NCBI GenBank assembly: GCA_037176725.1
Contig: JAZBRS010000057.1
Span: forward strand, 87,317,501-87,381,500
DNA length: 64,000 nt
Reading direction: 5' to 3'
DNA from: Posidonia oceanica
Lineage: Eukaryota; Streptophyta; Magnoliopsida; Alismatales; Posidoniaceae
Position numbers and translations under genes: made by a program. Below are positions 1-10,815 of this stretch, one piece after another. Positions within the stretch are counted from its first letter, which is position 1, and each line of letters opens with the position of its first letter. Below the pieces are notes generated by a model. That model ran no database searches. It saw nothing but the letters and a program-made list of their open reading frames with translations, and was not told the DNA's origin.

Positions 1-2175
1 GTAGAAACAGTGTGAGAGAGAAGGTTTTTCCTTTTATTTTTTAATGATGAATGTTTCCTAATTTCCTTCCTCCATCAGCATCTCTCAATAAATAAATAAA
101 TAAATAAATAAAAGAAAAATTAAATGAGCCAAATAATTTATCCTTTTATACATCTAGTGTTTGCATATCTTATATAAAAAAAAGACTTTTTTTTATAAAC
201 TTGGTCATATTTATATTTATAAAATAACTTTTAATAAATTTTAAAATTGTATTTTTTCACAATCACAATATATATGTGCATATTTATGTTTTATACTTCT
301 TCTTTAGATCATAATCATTAAATTAAAGTTTTATACTATTCTAAACTTTATTTACAGAGAATATAAAAAAAAAGAATTTCATATCTCAATATTTGCTCTT
401 TCTTTCTTTGTGAATTATAGATTACTTAGAATTTCTTATTTCTTTTTCACATATGATCATGAGACAATTACTTATTGATACGTATTTTTTTTATCCATTT
501 TTGTAAAAACATTATAAATATTAATAGGTTGTTTTTGGACAAAAAATAAAGCAATTTTTTCAAAAATTTTTTATGGGCAACTTACTTTGAGTTTTTTTAT
601 GATATCCATAATAAACATAAATATCTTAGCATGTAAATATTCAACTGCTATTAAGACTTTTACTTTCTTATTTTCAAATATTTTCATGATTTATGAAAAA
701 AAATGGAATCATTATTTTGTACTTATAGTCTAGATCGAAGACTAGATAGAATAATGTTAGACATAACATTAAATTAAAGGAAAATTCTATGGTACCCATG
801 AGTTTATCTTACTGAGTTGTAATTATCTATTAATTGTTACAATTGTTTATTTGCAACTATAAATCCCACCATCATATGTTTAGATGAATAATTAATATCG
901 AAAGTTTTGACACCCAACAATTTTTTTGGTAAAACACATCCTAAATTAAATTAGATATAGAAGATAAACAAACACTTACGAATAGTAGTTAATCCTCACG
1001 CAAATAATAATTTCATGGAAACTAATACTCTATTTTAGTACTTCCTATTGTTTTGTCTATTTATTCACAGAGTAGATCTCAATTAATACATGAACATCAC
1101 ATTTTAGAATCTAGAATATTCGTATGAAGTTGTATATTAATTTTTTTTTCACAATTTAGCCTAGAGTCCTATAAAGATGGGCTTTCTTCTTTTTAGTGGA
1201 AACAAACTTACCTGTTGTATAATTAATTATTTGCTCACGTCAACAACTTTCTCTGCATCGCTCCGGACCAGCAACCACCTCAGCACCTGTCACAGCCTCA
1301 ATAATTTTTAGTGGACCCACTGCATTTGTTCGTGGATAGAATTATTGAGGTGTGAGCAATCTATGCCATGAAAACACAGTCAAGATATTGTTTGGGTAGG
1401 TGCCACAAACATTTCTTTCCTCCGGTGAGAATTGGTTTAGTAAGTGGAAAATTTTGTAGTGCAGGATATGTGATATTCAAGGATGGATGGAGTCTTTTGA
1501 ATATGCCCTTGAGATTTCATTTTATCAAGTAATAATAGTCCATTACCATTTAACCTTCCTTCGCAACATAGGCTTCAAGACATTCTCATAAAAAAAAATA
1601 TTGATTTAAAGACCCAATGTTATTTTATTTTAGTTTTAATGTGGATAATCTGAGATCAATGTTTTAAAAGCTTAGATTTAAAATGCACATTAGTCTTACC
1701 TTCTCTAAATTTCTAGGTTTCCAAACTTAACTATAAAATTGCACTTGATTTGTTTTGAATTTTGGAACTCGTGCCACAAGTTCCTGTAAGTTTTATGAGA
1801 ATGTCTTAAGTTCTATGTTTTGAAGACCTAAAGAAGCGCTGGAGAGAGCTGACCTAAAGTCTGTGCAACTAGTGCCATACTAATCAATGTTCACCACAAA
1901 ACCTCAACACATAAGCAAAGAAGCAACTTGAATTAGAATATCGATTGCAAATGTGATCACCACACAAAAAAAACAAAGAAAAGCCCTATGAATGGGGAAG
2001 AGAAAACCTAAAATCTCACAATATGGGAAGAAAAACCCCAAAAATGGGGAAGAACAAAAAATTAGATTTGAAGAAGAGTACTCCAAGAGGAAAAGACTAT
2101 TAGGTGGAGAAAGTGATGGGGAGGGGACTGCAACCAAGCACACGGTCAATGGCCCTCATAGTAGAAAAGAATAAT
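1..2175. other. AT-rich DNA without a recognisable gene
   Basis: No frame here resembles a known protein. The open frames at 1904-2174 on both strands are short and low in complexity, with Lys/Glu- or Phe/Leu-rich composition. The sequence has many A and T runs and no clear terminal repeats. I see nothing supportable beyond old intergenic or repeat-derived DNA. Confidence 0.6.
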
Positions 2176-2350
2176 TGTAGTGGCTAGCCTTGAGGTAAAA
2201 GAGCTCAAGGCCCCAGGTTCGAACTCGAGGTGTGTGGTTTTTGGAGGTCTTAAGGGGAACCTGTCACACTCTATTAAATTATATGAATTACAATTAATGA
2301 GATGAACCCATGACCACAAATAAAATAGATAGAGTTTCCCTTGTAAATTC
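2176..2350 (+). repeat. SINE-like sequence with a pol III B-box-like motif
   Basis: GGTTCGAACTC at about 2216-2226 fits the internal pol III B box. TGGCTAGCCTTGAGG, about 30 bases upstream, could be a weak A box at the usual spacing of tRNA-derived SINEs. No cloverleaf can be drawn and no clear A-rich tail or flanking duplication was found, so the limits are guesses. Confidence 0.3.
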
Positions 2351-2699
2351 AACTTTCACAAAACTTGTAAAAACTTAAAAGAATTTACAAACCACAAAAC
2401 TTATACATTTTAGCACATTTAAATCATATATCAAATCTTCAACATAGTTGTCATGCCATTTGAAACCTTGAATACAAATACTTAATTACAAAGCCTTTAA
2501 AATCACAAATATAGGTTAATGTTCTACAAAAGAGTAATAAAGTTTTGTGTACACTTTCAAAGATTGAAGTTACAATGAAAAGTAACGCACATTGAATTAT
2601 TTAAGAAGGGCCCACACTAAAAACCACCAAAACATGCCCTTAGACCTGTGAGGAAATAGTGACTCACCCTATATGCTCTTTTCTTTAAATGCACTTGAA

Positions 2700-4745
2700 A
2701 ACTTGTAATGAACCAGATTTTATGTGGCATTTTAGGCCAGAGATTTAATCTAGAAAATTTGGAGTATTAGACGCTAATATGTTTGTGTCTTATGTTAGAC
2801 GCTATAACATCTTTGTTTAACACTTGCCAGTTGTCAGCTCAGTTTGTTAAATGCGTGATACTCTGCGTCTTATGTAAGACATAGCCTTCCGTGCGTTTAA
2901 CATCTCGTGCAGTTCCAGAAAATTCTGATGGTAACAGCTACCTATATATGTGTCCAAGCAACGCCTCTTCTCTCAGTTTTCTTTTCTTTTCTTCTTCTCT
3001 GATCATGAGAGCTAGTTCCAAGGGAGAAATCCAATGTTGAGAGGAGGGGGATGGGTTTGTTTCGATTGCATGGTCTTGCATGGTGGGTTTTCTTCCATGC
3101 ATGTTGAAGAGAACGTGAAGGCGGAGCTCCGACAACCTCCTACAACACCAGACGTCAAGCTTGGCCAGGGAATGGTTAGGGAAGTCGCTGCATCACTGTG
3201 TGTCGGGTAGGTATCGTTTGGGTTCCTTGGTTATGACACTCTCTTCTCTTCTTTCCTTTCCCTTGGTATGCATGCACTCATCCGTGGATTTCCGGTGATG
3301 CACGAGGTGCTGTGGATTGGTGGAGCTCTGAGAGAGGAAGGGAGAGTTATTGGACGGCTAATCAGAGCTCTGGATTGTTGGGTGTCACTGCCTAAGTTAG
3401 GTTTACCTTGTGGTGCAAGGTACATACCCCTTAGGGTTGTTTTAGCATATTTTGATGTTAAATTTTATGTAGCATGCTCTTGTTGAACCGTAATATAGTT
3501 TAATCCAATACCATGAAGTATGTTGGGGCCTTGCATGCTTAGTCCTGGAGTTTCAGATTTACTCCTACTGTATGGGTGTAGGATGCAAAGTTTGGTGCGT
3601 CCTATGTTGGTCGCATGATCAGACGTGTCTTATACCTATATTATAGAATCTAATTGTTTTCTTATAAAAATAACTTAGACCGATTCTAAGGCTAGGAATA
3701 TGTTGCATGCAGGAGTATGGGTATTCTTCTCGTTGTTATTGACTCCATTATGAGATTGTAGGGATGCATGCTAGTTGTAGGAGGAGATTTTGTAAATAAT
3801 CTGTATTTTGTGTATAAGACACTGGGTTTTCTGCATTTAATGTAGAACGCAGAAATCATGGTGTTTTACAATCCAAACAGACATCGTGATTTATGCTTAA
3901 TTAGAAGTAATTTAAATTGATTTTGAGAATAGTAATAGGTTGAATGCAATAGTATAGATGCTCCTCCAATCATATTTTGATTCCTTTATGAGATGCTTAA
4001 GGTGCTTGATGATTTCAGGAAGTGTTTGTTTAGGAAACTGTGGTTTGGGTGTTAAACGCTGACTCTATAGCATTTAATATAAAATGCAACACTACACGTG
4101 TCTTGCATCTGAATACAAGAATTTTAGCTGTTTTCCTGTAGAATTAATTGATATGGTGATTTAGGACACTAAGCTTGCCCCTTAATGGCTTAGATTGGCA
4201 GTAGGGTTTAAAGATGGGCTAAGATGTGATCCTTATATTGGAACTATGTATGTGTGTGGTGTACATTGAATAATGTATTCAAAAACATAGTTAAGGTGTA
4301 GAACGTAGACTATGTTGCATTTTATGTAAAACATATAAAAAGTTGCGTTCTACACTTTACTGTAGAACTTAAAATTCTAGGTGTTGATTTTGTGAGAGCT
4401 TTGTCTTGTTGTTAAGAAAACTTCAAGACTTTCGCTTCAACATTCAATGTTGATATTTCTGGATGAGTTTAATACCCAGAAAGTGTGATTTTTAGTTAAT
4501 GTTAGTTTTAAGATCTTGGAATTGATATTTCTGTGTTCTTTTGTCGTTCCGAGCTAGGATTTTGAGAAAAATTCCTGGAGGTAACTTGGTTTGTGTTGAG
4601 GACTCTGTTTGATGCCAGAATCTTCGAAACTAGAGTTACACATTGTTGTGGCGTAAATCACAGGTACGGATCTTGGGCGCAATTTAGTCGCATGGATTGG
4701 CCTGACAAAGGGTTTGTCTGGACTATGTTTTTCAATCAATGTTTG
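2700..4745 (+). repeat. LTR-like segment with recurrent GCGTC dyad modules
   Basis: The segment has a TATATAT box near 2942 followed by a pyrimidine-rich stretch, as at an LTR transcription start. It carries several degenerate copies of a module pairing TTAGACGC or TAGAACGC with GCGTCTTA or GCGTTCTA (near 2770-2810, 2860-2885, 3595, 3820-3850, 4070-4090, 4295-4370). The same kind of module fills 46134-48107. It runs directly into gypsy-LTR-related sequence once the 4746-10815 insertion is removed: CAATGTTTG rejoins GTATAAAATTCC, a junction phrase that recurs at about 11029-11045. The left end was not found. Confidence 0.45.
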
Positions 4746-5023
4746 TGTCCTAAGACGAAATCTCGCGGACCGCGATGCCGGATCGGACCGACACGGGCGC
4801 AAAAGAGAGAGTCACGGATAATTGACGGAGAAAACAGAAGAATATGACAAAATGGAGTCGCCACCTAGTTTATTGTCAGAAGACGAGGAAAATCGAGGAA
4901 AACAATGATATACATGCAATATGATGCTAAATGTATGATTCGTGCCAATGGATGCAGACACAATGGTCACTACGGGCCAAGAGAAAGGGTAAGGACTCCT
5001 GTTATGTATGGAGAAGGTGTTAG

Positions 5024-7476
5024 TAGGCCTGTAAATGGGGCGGATACGGGGCGGGTAAAGCCTTACCCATACCCTTACCCTTTAATTTCTAACGGATAAC
5101 GGGGCGGGTATAGACCTGCATTTTATACATTTCTACCCTTACCCGCCCCGTTACCTGTAGTAGGATATAGAACGGGTAGGGTAAACGGGTAATTGGATAT
5201 AGGTTTATATTTAAATACTGAATTTAGATACAACTATCATAACATTGAATCCAATGTGAGCAAGATCCTATTCACATGTCAATGCTTCAACAATCTTATT
5301 CACAGCATCTGTATACAAAACAACTCCACAATACTCAATACATTTAAGACATTTCCAACAAAACATGAGAACTATCAACTATCATAGTCCAAAGTCCAAA
5401 CTGAGACAAAACATGAGACATTTCAAACAACATTGAATCAAAATAGTAGCAAATACAATGATCAAGCTTGTATTAGTGTCCAAAGTCCAAACTGAAACCA
5501 AAGCTTCAAATTAAAAGCCATAGAGAATATATACAACTGCTAACAATAGACATATTGGTGCTACAATTTAGTCATGGAAAGATCAGCACAAATTCACACC
5601 ATCCATGGCATAAACGTCAGCTGCCCACATAGCCAATTACCCTGGACTCCAGATGCTACTCCATCCTTTGGATTAGGCTGATTGCAGTCTATAACATTCT
5701 CCACACTGCACACAGCAGACTCTGCGATTGAAATCAAGCAAACTATCACAAATTTTTACCAATTATATATTGTTTCATCAGTAGTACTATCCTAAAGAAT
5801 GACTAAGAAAATTAATAGCTGAAGAAAAAGGAAAAAGTAAATCAAATGTATGATTAGCAATTAAAGTGATATTATACATTTGTATTCTTTAGTAAATCAC
5901 CAATATAGAGAACTATATGTTATATGATATTGTTCAGAATGAAAAGTAATTGTTCAGAGTGAAAGTAAATGGAAGTAGGATTTATAGGCTACTCTCAAGA
6001 GGTCAAATTCCTAGAATATCGATATTTAGAAGGAACAAATAGGGCAAAAAGGGTTCTAAAGAAGCAACCTTGAAAAAAAAAATACAACTAGAGCAACAGT
6101 TCATGTGAGCAATAGAGCAAGTCTTGATAACACTACTTTACATTAAAAAAAACTGCCTATAGGGCATCCTTCACGCAAAGAAGCACAACAGATACTTGCT
6201 CATAGAAAGTGTTCATGTAGCAAAGAAGCAGCCTTGAAAAAAAAACACTACTTTACATTAAAAACACTACTTGAGCAACAGTTCATGTGACTATGTGAGC
6301 AACAACGAACAGAGCATTCATTGTGATTTGTGAGCAACAGCCAACAGCCAACAGATACTTGCTTTCATAACACATTAACAAATAACACTACTTTACATAA
6401 TTACATTAAAATAAACTGCCTATAGGGCATACAGAAAAAATGTTAGAACTTAGAAGATGTGCACATACCGACGACTGAGAGGTCAGCTCGATCCGCAAAC
6501 CAGACGCGATGGGGAGGAGACCTACCAGATGTTATCGCCAGATCAAGAACAAGCCATATCCCAATATCAGGATTTATGATGTGGGTATGAAGAAGAAAGG
6601 GGTCAATGAGTTCCCCTTCTGTGTTCATTTGGTAAGTTGGCAAAAGGAAAATGTCTCTAGACTCTAGTATATGCACATACCGACGACTGAGAGAAAGAGG
6701 GGTGGCAGATTGGCGGTGGACGCGACGGCATCTGGTTCCAATGGAGGTTGTTGGTGGCGGTGGAGGTTGCTGGTGGCGGTGGAGGTGCGACGGCGGAAGA
6801 GAAAGAGGGGTGGCGGCTTCTGGTTCCTGTCGAGGTGGATGGCTTCTAGTTCTGGTCGAGGTGGCGGCTTCTGGTTCTTGTCGAGGTGGACGGCTTCTGG
6901 TTCTGGTCGAGGTGGACGGCTTCTGGTGTGGCGACGGGAGAGAAAGAGGGGTGGCAGCTTCTGGTTCCGATGGATGGCTGCTGGTAATCGGTCGAGGTTG
7001 CTGCTGCTGGCTCGTGGGCTGCCGACTGCCGTCTTGAGAGGAAGGAAGAGAGAAAGAGGGGTGGCGGCTTCTAGTTCCGATGGACAGCTGCTGGTAATCG
7101 ATCGAGGTTGCTGCTACTGGTTCGTGGGCTGCCGACTGCCGACTGCCGTCTTGAGAGGAAGGAAGAGAGAAAGAGGGGTGGCGGGTTACAGGGTTAGGGC
7201 TTAGGGTAAGGTGGCACTTAGGGTTTTGAGGAGTTAGGAACTTAGGGTTTTATATATTATATTTATATATATAACATATTTACAATATATAATGCGGGTA
7301 AACGGGTAACGGGTAATAGGGTAGATAGTAACCCTTGCCCGTACCGTATAAGAATACGGGTAGAGCGGGTGACAGGTAAACGGGTAACAGGGTAGAAATA
7401 TTTTTACCCTTACCCATATAAAATGGGGCGGGTCGGGGCGGGTTGCGGGTAAATACCCTCCCCATTTATAGGCCTA
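5024..7476. mobile_element. Non-autonomous hAT-like transposon with perfect 8-bp TSD
   Basis: The terminal inverted repeats are TAGGCCTGTAAATGGGG at the left and, on the opposite strand at the right, TAGGCCTATAAATGGGG. Both are followed by repeated ACGGGTA/GCGGG motifs in the subterminal regions. The 8-bp target duplication GGTGTTAG is perfect (5016-5023 and 7477-7484). TIR style and 8-bp TSD are those of hAT elements. No transposase fragment is visible, so it must be mobilised in trans. It interrupts the solo LTR 4746-10815. Confidence 0.85.
6680..7190. repeat. GC-rich minisatellite inside the hAT-like element
   Basis: Units of about 110 bp built on GAGAAAGAGGGGTGGCGGC, a Leu/Ser-type GCTGCTGGT stretch and GGCTGCCGACTGCCGTC recur at about 6940-7045 and 7050-7165. 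Shorter TTCTGGTTCTGGTCGAGGTGG units occur at 6810-6925. A separate direct repeat, GCACATACCGACGACTGAGAG, lies near 6459-6480 and 6673-6693. The overlapping open frames of 128 and 177 codons are by-products of the repeat and look non-coding. Confidence 0.65.
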
Positions 7477-8239
7477 GGTGTTAGGCACCCTCATGCACCT
7501 GAGAAGCGGTCTTTCTAGGCTAATCTCGCTCACATGTGTGGAATGAATGCTATGCTATGCCATGAATACTTTAACATGCTTAAATGTATACTAAAAATGC
7601 CATGATGCATGAGGGAAAATAAAACATGCGATCTATGTGCTTAGCAGTGCTGTTGGTATCTAAACCGGGAGTACCACGGTTCCAAAGAAGTCCAACAATA
7701 AACATCATCGCCCTAAATACAATGCAAGCGAGAAACAAAACGACAAATAAAACCATGCAATGCAAATAGCGACATGCAAAGGGAAACAAAACAGAAGCAG
7801 AAAATCATGCAATGCAAGGGTCCGGCAAACAAAGGGAAACAAAGCAGAGGCGATAAAGCCTAATCTACATGCTCGAGATATAGATTGAGAAAATAATGTA
7901 TGCAATGCAAGTTATAAGGCAATGAATGATATGCAGTGACTCAAATGGGCATTCTGATGCCTGATCTGAATAAACTTAGGTTGGAATGAAAGATCATTCA
8001 ACCAGGAAGATCTAGATGATTAGATCATAAAGATCCAACGGTCTGATCAAAAGTTATTCAAAGATCAAGCCAAATAGATCAAGGGCCAAATGAATCCCAT
8101 GGATGCAATAGAGGTCCAATTAGGGGTCTAAATGCAATATGTCCATGTATGCATGCAATGCAATGAGGTTCTACATGCAATGGAACCAATGATGCTGGGA
8201 AAAGTGCAAGGGACAACATGTAATGTCATGAAAGTGTAA

Positions 8240-9200
8240 TGCATGCAACAGTTCAAATATTGGACCTAAATGCAATAAAAATAAACTGTCAAACCTAATT
8301 GCACTGTCATGAGAAAGATGCAATGCAATATAATTAAAGTGCAATAAAAACTAATGATGCAACATAATAAACAAGCAGGAGAAAAATGCAACATCAGTTA
8401 AAGGAATGCATGCAACAGTTTAAAGATTGGACTTCCATACAATAAAAAGAAACTGTTGGATTTAATTGCAAATGCAAAATAAATATGAATGCATGCAACA
8501 GTTTGAAGTTAGGACTAACATGCAATTAAAACAAACTATTAGACTTAATTACAAAGTAGAATAAACGTGAAAGCATGCAACAATTTAACATTTTGGACTA
8601 ACATGCAATACAAGTAAACTGTTGGACTTAACTGCAATGCAATATGATTGCTAAATGAAATTAAATGAAAAATGAATACATGTTGGACCTACATGCAAAT
8701 AAACTAAACTGCAGGGTTTAAATGCAATGCAATATGGTTTCTTAAATGAAATTAAATGAAGATTGCATGCGTACTGGACCTACATGCAATTAAAACAAAC
8801 TACAGGACTTAAAGGTAATGCAATATAGTTTAAAAATGGAATTAAATGAAGTTTGCATGCATATTAGACTTACATGCAATTAAACTAAACTGCAGGACTT
8901 AAAGATAATGCAATATAGTTCTAAAAATGAAATTAAATGAGAACTGAATGCATGTTGGACCTACATGCAAATAAACTAAACTGCAGGACTTAATTTCAAT
9001 GCAATATGATTTAAAAATGAAATTAAATGAAATGCTGAATGAATGCAGGACCTACATGCAAATAAACTAAGATGCAGGATTAAAATGCAATGCAATATGG
9101 TTTTAAAATCAAATTAAATGAAATGTAAATGAATGCTGGACTTAAATGATAATAAACTAAAATACAGGACTTAATTTCAATGTAATATGATTTAAAAATC
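8240..9200. repeat. Tandem array of about 90-bp AT-rich units
   Basis: The phrase TACATGCAAATAAACTAAACTG with small changes recurs near 8690, 8782, 8872, 8962, 9052 and 9146, giving a period of about 90 bp. More diverged units extend left to about 8240. Each unit also has AATGCAATATG and a TTAAATGAA stretch. The array lies inside the solo LTR copy A, so it travelled with that LTR or expanded in it. Confidence 0.75.
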
Positions 9201-9229
9201 AAAAACTTAAATGATTTTAATGCAATAGT

Positions 9230-10700
9230 GATTCCGCCGGCCAACGCGAGGACTGCCGGTGATGGAGGCCGATAGCCTATTGGAGGTGTCCTTCGGTCCA
9301 AGCGACGGCGGGGCAGGCATCGGGGAGGTCCGGCGATGCTCTGCAGGCGGAGAGGCGGCGGGTACGGGTGATGGTGGAGGTGCAGTTGATCGCTGGAGGT
9401 GTATCGAACGTGCTGGAGCCGGAGAAGAAGGTGGCTACGGCAAACTAGAGGGACTTTGGCCAAGAAGAAGGGTCTGGAAGCGTAAGGAGAGGATTCTGGG
9501 GGTGAGAGAGGCCTCACAGGGCTGTGACGGCGCGTGGGATGCTCCCCCGACGTCGGTGGGTCGCTGCCGGCGTCGCTCCAGGCGATGGTGAGCCTGGAGG
9601 CCAAGGCGGAGTGCAGGCGGAGTTTGGTGGAGTCGAGCGACGTCCAGTGGTGGTTCGGGAGAGATCTAGAGGCGGTGGAGGCTACTGGTGCGGCGAGCTG
9701 CAGTTTCTGCCGGCGATCGTTGCCGGAGAAGAAGAAAAGACCGGCGAAGCAAGAGGAGAAATACACGGCTCGACACGCGCAATAAAGGGGCCAGGAAGTA
9801 AGAGGGGACCACTACAATTCTCAGGGAGGTGTTTGTTACTTGAGTTCGTGCGCGGAAGAGGCTACCGGCGTCAGGAGCTTGCGGTCGGCGTCGTTCCAAG
9901 CGACGATGAGGCTAAACGCAGCGGTGGAGAGTGGAAGGAGTTCAGAGGCACTCAAGGGTCTCTCTCCCACTCTCTAAATTCTCTCAAACCGTTCTCCAAC
10001 TCTCTGTGTTCTATGTCGGTTCAAATGGGTTATCCTTTGTGTATCTCTGTGAATTCTCTCCCTCTCTCACTGTGTGTGTGTCTCTGTGTGTGTGTGGGTT
10101 TTTCCGTGGGCTTTGTTGGAGTGTCAGGTTGGTTACAGTGATGGAATGGAGTCCTGTGTGAGTGAACGGAGAGTGGAGTTGGCGTTCGGTTGCCATTGCC
10201 GTCTGTGTTGGGCTCTATTGTTGCAGTGTTCTGTCGGGGGGGGGGGGGGGGGGGGAAGGAGAAGGTAGTCCGAAGGAGGTGTGCTGAAGGTGAAGGAAGG
10301 TGGTCCCTTGTGCTGTGCTTGTGGAGTGGAGAGAAAGAAAAGAAAAGAGGGAGGCCCCGGCTGCTGTTGTAGGGAGAGGGAGAAGTGTGTTGTCAGTTGT
10401 GGGTGAAGTGGTGCAGTTGCTGTGTGAGTTGGGGTCATGGGTAGAAGGAGAAGGCAATGGGTTGCAGTGGAGGAGTGGGAGAAGAGAGGAAAATGCAGTA
10501 GGTGGGCTTGGCTGAGAAAAAGGGGTAATGGGCTGTGTTGGTGGGCTTAGTGGGCCTAGGGTTTGGTTGGTTGAAGAAAAAAGGGAATTGGGTGTTGGGT
10601 TTTTGAAGAAGAGAAAGAAGGGCTTGGGCTTGGTGTGGTGTAGAGGAGTTGTGGGCTTTGTAGAAAGGGGAAGAAAGGGGTTTTTAAAGAGGAAATAGGT
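9230..10700. other. GC-rich portion of solo LTR copy A
   Basis: This GC-rich stretch gives long overlapping open frames on both strands (for example 9080-9766 minus and 9524-10141 plus), but none resembles a known protein. It corresponds in position and composition to the GC-rich parts of copy B around 55490-56700. It has a G homopolymer near 10237-10256 and three near-perfect TTTAGGG units at 10700-10720. I read it as a non-coding LTR or 5'-leader-like sequence. Confidence 0.5.
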
Positions 10701-10815
10701 TTAGGGTTTAGGGTTTAGGCTTGTGAGTGAATCGAGTGGACTCTTGAGAAGAGGAGTTGGAGAGGAAAGAAGGAGGAAAACCACCAACACAAGGGTCAAA
10801 AATGGGGTGTTTACA

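Larger units (their letters stand above)
4746..10815 (-). mobile_element. Solo LTR, large-LTR retrotransposon family (copy A)
   Basis: Read on the minus strand it starts TGTAAACACCCCATTTTTGA and ends AGGACA. It is flanked by a perfect 5-bp duplication GTTTG (4741-4745 and 10816-10820). Without the nested hAT-like element it is about 3.6 kb. Its start and its GGTGGCGACTCC-containing end match copy B (50378-57382) in opposite orientation. There is no coding internal region, so a solo LTR left by LTR-LTR recombination is the simplest reading. A complete small non-coding element is the alternative. It holds GC-rich DNA at 9230-10700, including an uninterrupted G run near 10237-10256. Confidence 0.75.

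Noticed and set aside
6651..7204. Overlapping open frames of 128 and 177 codons as a Gly/Arg-rich protein gene
   Set aside because: They arise from a GC-rich minisatellite within a non-autonomous transposon. Several frames are open at once and none resembles a protein family.
9080..10141. Long open frames on both strands (228 and 205 codons)
   Set aside because: Stop-poor GC-rich LTR sequence with no recognisable domain and frames open on both strands.
10700..10720. Interstitial telomere repeat (TTTAGGG units)
   Set aside because: Only three units, within an LTR. AAACCCTAA phrases are common in plant leaders, so no telomeric origin can be claimed.
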